A stretch of 40,517 bases of DNA. It comes from an uncultured Clostridia bacterium (GTDB lineage Bacteria; Bacillota; Clostridia; Oscillospirales; Butyricicoccaceae). The stretch covers positions 1 through 40,517 of the forward strand of contig CAJUJQ010000011.1 of assembly GCA_910586575.1 (NCBI GenBank). The letters are read 5' to 3'. Numbering within the stretch: position 1 is the stretch's first letter; each line of letters begins with the position of its first letter. The notes under the pieces were generated by a model. It saw only the letters and a program-made list of their open reading frames with translations, had not been told where the DNA came from and did not search any database. Below are positions 1 through 8,400 of this stretch, one piece after another. The position numbers and the translations under genes are program-made.

Positions 1-55
1 ATACGTATTTCTTTGGAAGAAAAATAGACTGTTCAACAATATTGTGACACTACCC
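1..55 (-). mobile_element. putative mobile-element terminus (copy 1)
   Basis: Read on the minus strand from position 55, the sequence starts GGGTAGTGTCACAATATTG and continues TTGAA. The minus strand from 15267 starts GGGCAGTATCATGATTTTG and continues TTGAA, giving 19 matches in the first 24 bases. Both copies reach the shared word AATACGTAT further in. The match begins exactly where the SLH reading frame loses its homology, as expected of an insertion boundary. No transposase is visible because the window ends, and the family cannot be named. Confidence 0.4.
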
Positions 56-468
56 ACAAATGCGCGGTAAAGCACGGCGCAGACCTCTTCGCGGGTAATC
101 GGCGCGTTCGGGTTCAGCCGGCCATTCGATCCGCTGATGACGCCCATCGCTACGGCCTTCCGCAAATCGGTGTAGAACCAGTCGCTGGGGGATACATCCG
201 TATATGCTGACAAATCGGCAAGGGATTCAGCACCAAACGCACGCACTACGATGGATGCCATCTCCGCACGGGTCAGCATACCGGAAGCATTGATCCGTCC
301 ATTGGAGCCGCTGAGCAGCCCATTGGAAACCGCGCGTTCAAGCGCGGGGCGGGACCAGTCGTCAGGCATATCGGCAAAACCCGGTGACTCTGCCGCCGAC
401 GCCGCGCCGAACATACCGGACAGCATGCTCAGCGCCACAATCAGCGCCAAAACTCGTTTTTTTAACAT
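1..468 (-). CDS. SLH-domain surface protein, 5' part only, apparently interrupted
   Basis: The start codon is the ATG at 468 (minus), preceded by a GGAAGGTGG ribosome-binding region. The first ~26 residues form a signal peptide (MLKKRVLALIVALSML..., ending in ASAA). Two SLH repeats follow (about residues 32-80 and 90-137), with the typical NGLLSGSNGR and ITREEVCAVLYRAF motifs, so the protein is exported and probably held to cell-wall polymers. At position 55 the sequence stops looking like SLH and becomes the sequence shared with 15229-15267, although the frame stays open to the window edge. I read this as a gene broken by a mobile-element insertion. Its full domain content, and so its function, is unknown. 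It lies 105 bases downstream of the LacI gene on the same strand and may be cotranscribed with it. Confidence 0.7.
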   Translation of the reverse strand, partial: MLKKRVLALIVALSMLSGMFGAASAAESPGFADMPDDWSRPALERAVSNGLLSGSNGRINASGMLTRAEMASIVVRAFGAESLADLSAYTDVSPSDWFYTDLRKAVAMGVISGSNGRLNPNAPITREEVCAVLYRAFVGSVTILLNSLFFFQRNTY

Positions 469-573
469 GAATTTCCACCTTCCTCTTATTGATCCGTATC
501 GGAAGCGATTAGCGCGCCCCTGGCTCCTGAAACAGACCCCATGATTTATTTCTGAGCCGTTCCCTGATGGATG

Positions 574-1656
574 TTACACATACATGGGAAGCGAGCTTTG
601 AAATACCACTTCAGTTTTTACAAGGACAGCGTCCTCTGCGGTCCCGTGGAAAATATAATGAAACAGCTGTTCCGCAGCGAACCAACCCTGCCGGTAAGGG
701 TTTTTGAACATCAGGTTCTGAAACGTCCCCCGCCGCAGGCTTTCCACATTTTGTGGGAAAATATCGCTGCCCACCGCCGGAAGCTTGCCCGCAAGGCCGC
801 TTTCCTCCAATGCACACGCCAGCTCCACGCTGCCGCGCGCTGTAACGCTGCAGCAGCAGGCAATGTCAGGCTGTTCTGCCAGATACGTCCGCAATTCCTT
901 TCGGAGCTTGCACCGTTCTTCCAGCGTGTAGCCATAGTACAGTTTGTAAGCCTTTCGCCCGGCACCATGTTCGTGTATGTAGTCCTCAATTCCACGGACG
1001 GATGCGGCGTTTGCCGGTGTAGTCGCTTCGCCCGCGCAGACCAGAAGATTCCCGCCGCCCGGAGTCTGCCGTACCAGGATTTCCCCGATGATTTTCCCGA
1101 GCAGGTAATTTTCGGCCTGCACACAGCAAACCCGCCCGACTCCCTGCATATCGCTGTTGACCAGCACAACCGGAACATGGCAGTCCCGGCACTGAAGAAG
1201 CTCCGGGCGTGCCGCAGGGTCGATATCACCGAGGACAATCAGCCCGGAAAGCCTGTCCGTTTCCCGCGCCTCTTTTACAATCCCGGCAGGGACCGAAATG
1301 GATTTCCTGCTCTCATAGGAAAATTCCTCCAGTTCCAACCTGTAATCCGCGTGTTCCTTCATAAAATCCCGTACACCGGACCAAATCGGCGCGTAATACA
1401 ACAGGTTCCCGCCCTCCTGGCGCGGCAGGATTACGCCAATCCGTGTGATCCCGCGCTTCAGCGAGGACGCCGCAGCATTGCAACGATAGCCCATTTGCCT
1501 TGCAAGATAAAGTACACGCTCACGGGTTTCTGCCTTAGGGCCAGGCTTTCCGGACAACACCAGATGGACGGTTGCCGGTGAAAGGGAGGCCATCTGTGCG
1601 ATGTCTTTGATTGTGACTGTATTTTTATTCATGGTGGATGTATTCGTGTTTTCCAT
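574..1656 (-). CDS. LacI-family transcriptional regulator
   Basis: A 360-residue DNA-binding repressor/activator of the LacI/GalR family. The N-terminal helix-turn-helix (about residues 13-60) reads VTIKDIAQMASLSPATVHLV followed by the hinge helix. The rest is a periplasmic-binding-protein-like sugar-sensing domain. I chose the ATG at 1656 because AAAGGA lies 10 bases upstream; an in-frame ATG at 1689 lacks a clear site. It is divergent from the SLH-anchored GH2 gene, and the shared intergenic region holds two near-identical palindromes with a central CG, the operator type this family binds. Control of the GH2 gene and of itself is therefore the simplest inference. The effector is unknown. 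It is paralogous to the LacI protein at 15728-16801: both carry a CCV motif at a comparable place in the sensor domain. Confidence 0.9.
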   Translation of the reverse strand: MENTNTSTMNKNTVTIKDIAQMASLSPATVHLVLSGKPGPKAETRERVLYLARQMGYRCNAAASSLKRGITRIGVILPRQEGGNLLYYAPIWSGVRDFMKEHADYRLELEEFSYESRKSISVPAGIVKEARETDRLSGLIVLGDIDPAARPELLQCRDCHVPVVLVNSDMQGVGRVCCVQAENYLLGKIIGEILVRQTPGGGNLLVCAGEATTPANAASVRGIEDYIHEHGAGRKAYKLYYGYTLEERCKLRKELRTYLAEQPDIACCCSVTARGSVELACALEESGLAGKLPAVGSDIFPQNVESLRRGTFQNLMFKNPYRQGWFAAEQLFHYIFHGTAEDAVLVKTEVVFQSSLPMYV

Positions 1657-1738
1657 ATGCGGCAGTTCCTTTCGCCACTGCGCCTGCACGGCTATGCTTT
1701 TAAGACTTTATTTCTTGTTTTTTTGCAAGCAATATTGC

Positions 1739-1754
1739 ATTAAAACGTTTTAAT
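1739..1754. promoter_or_regulatory. LacI-type operator, left copy
   Basis: ATTAAAACGTTTTAAT is a perfect 16-base palindrome with a central CG, the hallmark of LacI/GalR operators. It lies 83 bases upstream of the LacI start codon and shares its 14-base core with the site at 2253-2266. Autoregulation of the LacI gene is the likely role. Confidence 0.7.
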
Positions 1755-2049
1755 TCATATCAAAAAGTAATCCGCCTTACCGGCGGCAGCAGTTTTTATG
1801 TCAAAACTAAATTTACTACCATGATAGCACAAATATTGCCATGAATCAAGCTGTTTTGCCAGAAAAATCAATTTTCATGCACGATATCCAATGTTTTGCC
1901 ATGTGCTTTGGTAGAAAGTTACAAATAACAGGCCCTGTCTGACTGTGCCGGCGCCTGCATCGGTTTTTGTGAATTGTGCATAATCACTAATATAGCCGGA
2001 TATAATTAGTCGGTTTTGTATAAATTTATTTTGGATATCAAAGAGAGCC

Positions 2050-2078
2050 TTGACATATTACAATTTGTATATTATTAT
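2050..2078 (+). promoter_or_regulatory. sigma-70-type promoter for the GH2 gene
   Basis: TTGACA (2050-2055) and TATTAT (2073-2078) are separated by 17 bases. A start near 2085 would give a leader of about 365 bases before the GH2 start codon. The right-hand operator would then act as a roadblock inside the leader rather than occluding the promoter; a second, weaker promoter nearer the operator is possible. Confidence 0.55.
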
Positions 2079-2252
2079 GTGCTCATAAGGGTACGGAAAT
2101 AGTTAAAAATACTGATGTTGGTATTTTGCCTGGCAAATATCCAGATGTCAATGTATTTTACTGCCGGAATCGAACATTTTACAGGTGATTGAAAATGTGC
2201 CAATGAAAAAAGACAGTTCAAAAAAAGGATTGTTTTTTTCTTTTTAATCATT

Positions 2253-2266
2253 TTAAAACGTTTTAA
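2253..2266. promoter_or_regulatory. LacI-type operator, right copy
   Basis: TTAAAACGTTTTAA is a 14-base perfect palindrome identical to the core of the site at 1739-1754. It lies about 185 bases upstream of the GH2 start codon. The two sites are about 510 bases apart, so a dimer of dimers could loop the DNA. Confidence 0.7.
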
Positions 2267-2449
2267 TTGGCAGGCTCAAAATTATGAACACATTACTATC
2301 AGTAATTGCGCATTAACAGAGTTTGCGGCTATTTCCCACCAACAGGTTTCCGGTGCTGGGAACCGCCCCGGCGGAGAAAGGAGGCTGTACAGCTTAGAGA
2401 TGAAAAGGTGCCATCCAGGCGTCAAATATGCATGAAGTATGGAGGATTT

Positions 2450-5400
2450 ATGTTACAGACATCAAAGAAAACGGCAAAACGGCTGCTGAGCGTGTTGTGC
2501 AGCGTCTCACTGCTGAGCACGCTGCTTCCGGCGGCGGGGGCTGCTGACAGCCCGTCCGGCAGGGCGGGGGAATTCAGCCTGAACTACGCCCCGATCAGAG
2601 ATGACGGCAAATCCGGTAAGCTCTGGATCGGCGATATCGGCGAGACGGTATTTGACGAGATTACATACGTCAAAGGGAACGAAGAGCGGTCAAGCCATGT
2701 GACGCTCGACCCGGGAACCGGCGTGCTTACTGCGGACGAAGGCTATACCCTCGCAACTTCGGGACGACCGGCACAGGCGGTCACGTTCAGCGTGAACGCA
2801 AAGTACTATGACGCTTCTGACGTGCTGTTCGTGGAGAACTTTGAAGGCGCGCAGGAGAATGACGCCGGTACAGGGCAGAAGTTCCAAGGCACGTATGGAA
2901 AAAATGCATCCGGTGATTTCAAAAAAGACGAGCCATTTGCAATGCCTGTTGTGATTGACCCGACAAAAGCGCGGGCGGGCCAGAAGTCCATTACGCAGGG
3001 TGCCCGGGGAGCACAGGCTGAAAATGTAATCGCTGCCTACAGTGGGGATTTGGATGCGGACGCATGGGCAACCATGTGGTATTATGATGATGGCGAAAAC
3101 CTGACAGGCAGCGGTCAATTTGCCTTTATGGGCGGCGTAATTACAAAAGGGTGGACAACCGGTGCGTTCAATGGCGCAGTTGGTACATCTGACCAGACCG
3201 CTGGAGGTAACCCCTCTGGCAAATATGCTGAGTATACTTATCGCAGCAATGGCGGCAAGTGGGCGAGTACAGGCGTCCCACGCGCCAAGGGCTGGCACAA
3301 GTTCCAATGGAAAATTGGTCAAACCGGAACCACATTTTATGTTGACGGGCATCAGTTGAGTAATACCTCCCCTGCATCCTGGACAAATTTTGGCGGGTTT
3401 TATTTCGTATGCAATTGGAATAACACGAACGTTCCATTCCGCAATATGCACTTCATTGACAGCTTTTCCATTGTAAAGGCCAAGGCAGACGGCAGTGCTG
3501 TTGACGCTTCCCAAACCTTTACGAAGGACATTACGGTCTATGTTGTCAGTGAAGAGGATGTACTTTCGCTGGGCTACACCAAGACGGACCGCACGAGCGG
3601 CACGCTTCAGCTCAACAACGTGGACGGCATCGGCGCAACCCTGGTCAGCAAGAGCTTCAGCGCGGTAGACGACATCACGGACAAGCTGACCCTGGATGCA
3701 TCCTCCGGTGCGATTACGGCTCAATCCGGTTATATCCTGAGCGATAAAAGCAACCCGCTTGCAGAAAAAGTGACTTTCGCAGTGGATGCGGAATACCATT
3801 TTGGCGATGCATCGGCAACGGAAACCTTCCATGCCACAATTGATGTTTACTATGACATTGACGAGTCAAGCACCCCGGACGCCCCGCTGACCGGAACCGG
3901 CGCGCGCAAGGTCATCAGCCTGAACGGCACATGGTCGTTTGGCGGCAAGGGTGAGGAGGATGCCTCGGCGGTGGATTACAATGATGCTTCCTGGTCAAAG
4001 GTCACCGTCCCCCACGACTGGAACGCGACCACCGGCTATCATGGAAACAGCCGCCTGAACGGTACCTACTGGTACCGGCGGTCGCTGACGCTCACCCAGG
4101 CGGAAGCCGACGAATACAACAAGCGCAGCGCGTTCCTGGAGTTCGATTCGGTTGGCATGGAAGCCCATGTCTATCTCAACGGGACAGAGGTCGGCTCCCA
4201 CAAGGGCGGCTGGAGTGCGTTCAAGATTGACGTGACCGGCAGGCTGCGGGCAGGCGACAATATCATTGCGGTTTCCGCAAACAACGAGCGCGTGCTCAAT
4301 GGCGATATTGCCCCGCTCCACGGCGACTTTGACAACGCCAGCGGCATCAACCGCGAGGTTCGGCTGGTCATGACGAGCCAGGTGCATCTGGATGAGCTTG
4401 ACCACGGCTCGAACGGGGTTTATATCATCCCGAAGCGCGCGTCGGATTGGACAGACGCTAACCGGAAATGGGAAGTTGATGTGACCGCGCTCATCCGGAA
4501 CGACACCCAAAAGAGCCGGGATGTGACTGTGACCGCTGAGGTCCGCCATCCCACCAGCTTTGACGATGTGCTGGGGCTGGGCGAAAAGGGGCTGCTCCGG
4601 TTCAACCCGGCAGACATGTACGATAGTAGCGGCTCGGTGATCGGAACCCAGACCACGACGCTGTCCGCGATGCGGCGGTCCGCCACCGAAGCGAAGCTGA
4701 CGGTTGCGGTGTCTGACCCGAAGCTTTGGGACGGCCTCGAATCCCCCTATCAATATGTAGCGAAAATCAGCGTTTACGAAGGCAGTGACACCAACGGTGC
4801 GCTGCTGGATTCCTACGAAACCATGATTGGCTTCCGTTATTACGACGCGCAGCTCAGCGCCAAGTATGGTACGGCGGGCGACGGTTTCTATCTCAACGGC
4901 AGATTCTATCCCCTGCGCGGCATGGCGATGCACGAGGACTGGCCCGGCCTGGGGCGCGCGCTGGAGGATAAGTATATCGAAAAGGACGTTGCCGTGCTCT
5001 ATGAAATGGGCGCAAACTGGACGCGCGTCAGCCATTATCCGCATGACGAATACTGCTATGACCTGCTGTCCCGTTACGGCATTGCCTGCTCGGCGGAGAT
5101 CCCGCTGGTTGACGGCGTTTCGCTGGTGAACCGTGACGGCTCCTATACCAGCAGCAAAACATCGGGGATCATTTCCCCCAGCTTCAAGCAGACCACGCTG
5201 GATTTGTTTGACGATATGGTTAAGCAGCTGTATAACTATCCGGCAATCCTTGGCTGGCTGATGCAGAACGAGCTGGGCGGCGGCACCTATGGACAGGGCA
5301 CCGGTGCGGATGCGACTGCGGCACAAGCTGAAATGATTACCGCGCTGAACAACCGTTCGCATTTGCTGGACCCCGGCCGCAAGACCGTTATGGCAATGAG

Positions 5401-8400
5401 CCTTTCCAACTGCTACAACTTTGAATCTGACTGGCTGCTCTGGAACGGTTACCCAGGCTGGTATGGCAGCGAAACCACCGGTATCGGCTATTTCGTAGAC
5501 GGCTATGCCAACAGCACGGATACAAAGCGCAAGCGCCCGACCGGTGTTTCTGAGTACGGCGCGGGCAGCAACCCCAACCATCAGACGGATTATATCCGCG
5601 GGGAAACCAGCTTCACCGATTGGAATGGCACCGGCAGGGCGTTCCATCCGGAATCCTACGCCAACGACCGGCATGAGCAGAGCCTGCGGGAAATCAACGC
5701 CCGCCCCTTCTACTGGGCAACCGGCGGTTGGATTATGTTCGATTTCTCCGCGTCCAGCCGCAACGAGGGCGGACGCCAGGGGACAAACGACAAGGGCCTT
5801 GTATACAAGGCGCGTCCGGAGGAAATCCCGGATTACAGCGGCGACCCGGAGGAACTGCTGGTACGCAAGGATGTGTTTTACCTTTATAAGGCGAACTGGG
5901 ACAAGATCCATCCGCTGACCTATATCGCGGAGCGCCGCTATGAGAACCGCGAGCGGCAGGATATCACTGTCACCGTATATTCCAACGCCAACCGGGTGAA
6001 GCTCATCCACAACGGGGCCGAAATCGGCACAAAAACCGCAACGGCAGTCGGTCCGTATGTAGACAGGAACACGCTGGCGGACGAAACGGCTTCCGGCATC
6101 TTCAAGTTCCAGGTCAACCTGGCAAACGGCGGCAATGAAATCGTAGCGGAGGGTTATGACCAGTCCGGCAGTAAGGTTTCCGATGATACCGTGATTTGGC
6201 AGTTTGGCGACCTTGAGGGACTGGACATTGCTTCCGATACCTTTGCGGTCAAGAACGATACAAAAGCAATTTTCCTGACCGGCGAGGGCGACGCCCGCGA
6301 TGTGGACAGCCTCTTCCGCCCCGCCGATGGGACGAGCGCGCACAGCTACCGTATTCTGACCTCTGACCGGCGTCCGGTCACACAGGGCGAAATCCAGGCG
6401 GGGATGCTCCTTGAGGTCACCCTTGGCACCGCCAAACGGGTTTATACCTTCCAGCAGCCCTATATTTCCGCAATGAAGGAAATTACCGTTGACGGGCGGG
6501 CCGGCGCGGAAGAAGCGGTCGATTTCCGGGCGGAAACGGTTTGGGAAACTGATGATACCAACGCGCATGAGATTGAGATTGACCTTGGCAAAAAGTATGT
6601 CCTTACTGAGCTGAAGGTGAACTGGGCGAATGCGGACGGCGCATCCGCGTATACGGTCGAGACATCGATTGACGGCAGGATCTGGAACCCCGTGGTTGAC
6701 CGGAGCGGCAACACCATTGCTGTCGGTGAAGCACAGGACGAGCTGCAAAGCTACGGCCGTTATGTGAAGCTCTGCATTGCGGAGGGCAGCACCCCCAGCA
6801 TTTCCGAGATTGAAGTGTACGGCTGGATGGTTTCGGTGAAGGACGGCGAGGACCGTATCTTCGTCAGCGAAACCGAGCGTACCATCTGCGTCCCCACCGA
6901 TGTGGCGGAATTCCATACCGGCGGCACGCTGAGCGGCGGCATGAATTTCGAGAATATCGCGCCGCTGATTGTCGTCGATGGCAACTGCCAAGCCGCGCAC
7001 GAGAACGATACCGACTATTCGCTGGATGAGAACCATTCCCTGTTCAACGTGACCGATACGCTGGGACGCAAGGTTCCGTTCCGGTTCAAGTTCTTCACGG
7101 GCGGGAACAAGCCCGCCGGGCCGTTTGAGCTGTCGATGGGCAAACCTGCTTCCAGCTCGAGCAACCAGAATTCTACCTACATTCCAACTAACGTCACTAC
7201 CGAGGATGACAGCCGCTGGAATTCTTTGGGGACAGGGGCAAGCGGCTTGGATGAGTGGGTGATGGTCGACCTGGGCAGCGAATGCACCCTGGATTCCATC
7301 CGCCTGGAATTCCCAAGAAACGGCGTAGGCGGAATCACCAGCGTCCGCTATTATACCTATGAGGTTTATCTGGGCAGCAGCATCGAAGATGCGCTCTTCT
7401 CTGATATGGTAATTGACGGTTCAGATAACACCGATGTAAACGGCGTCTTTGAATTCCGGAGTGAAATCGCCGGAAAGAAGGCGCGGTACGTCCGCGTGAA
7501 GGTAACCGGCAACTCGTCCACCTGGCAGGCTGGCCTGAACCGGCTCTATGTCAAGGGCTACGAGGGCGATGCGGAGATTCCCGAAGCCAGGGAGATTACT
7601 TCGATTGAAACACTTGACCCGATCGAAGCCGAAACAGGCATGGCGGCCGAGGATCTCGGGCTGCCCGAAACCATCCTTGCAGAGCTGGACGACGGCAGCG
7701 AGATTCAGGTACCGGTTGAATGGTCGTGTGAAGATTATTCCCCGGATACCGCTGGGGAATATGTATTTATTGGCACGCTTGACCTTTCCGGCCTGGACGG
7801 CGTAGAAAATCCGGAGAATCTCCGGGCAGAGCTTACTGTCATCCTGCGCCTGGCGCATGAACATGTGTGGTCGGAAGAGTGGAGCGCAAACAGAACCCAC
7901 CATTGGCATGCCTGCACGGTGGACGGCTGTAAGCTTGAGCCAGGCGAAATGGATTCGTATGAAGCGCACGTTTATGCGGATGATGAAGCGCCGCTCTGCG
8001 AAATCTGTGGCCATGACAGGACTTCTGACCCTGTGCACGAGCATGAGTGGTCGGAAGAATGGGATAACAACAAAACGCACCACTGGCATCCCTGCATTGC
8101 GGAGGACTGCGACATCACCGATCCCAGCGAAATAGATTCTTATGAGGAACATGTCTGGGCGGACAGTGTCTGTGAGATTTGCGGCTATGTGTATGAGCCG
8201 GATGCTGGCCGCTATAAAGTCACGGTCATTTATGGTTCGGCAAGCCACAGTACCGCAGAAGCAGGCGACGCAGTCATGATTACAGCCGAATGGCGCAGCG
8301 GATACTCCTTTAACCGGTGGATTGTGGAAGAAGGAGACGTACAGCTGGGCGACGCGGCAAGCAGCCGCACGGGCTTCATTATGCCGGCAGAGGACGTGGT

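Larger units (their letters stand above)
1657..2449. promoter_or_regulatory. divergent regulatory region between LacI and GH2 genes
   Basis: This is 793 bases of AT-rich DNA without a convincing gene. It contains two operator-like palindromes (1739-1754 and 2253-2266), a rightward sigma-70-type promoter (2050-2078), and several weak stem-loops: CCGCC/GGCGG at 1772-1786, AAAATAC/GTATTTT at 2106-2127, and an A7/T7 fold near 2226-2239. A short palindrome GCAATATTGC (1729-1738) abuts the left operator. The GH2 frame is open upstream to 2306, but that extension lacks a ribosome-binding site and is probably leader. Confidence 0.6.

Noticed and set aside
571..1581. Plus-strand open frame opposite the first LacI gene
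   Set aside because: The minus strand encodes an unmistakable LacI helix-turn-helix and sensor domain with a ribosome-binding site.
1772..1797. CCGCC-TTACC-GGCGG hairpin followed by a T-run, as an intrinsic terminator
   Set aside because: No plus-strand gene lies upstream and the stem is only five pairs; it is kept only as part of the intergenic description.
2306..2449. Use of the first in-frame ATG (2306) as the GH2 start
   Set aside because: The 48 extra residues are Arg/Pro-rich, lack a ribosome-binding site and would bury the signal peptide that begins at 2450.
3995..7036. A 1013-codon open frame on the minus strand inside the GH2 gene
   Set aside because: It is exactly antisense to recognised GH2 and F5/8C domains, has no ribosome-binding site and no domain of its own; it arises from the GC-skewed codon use of the real gene.
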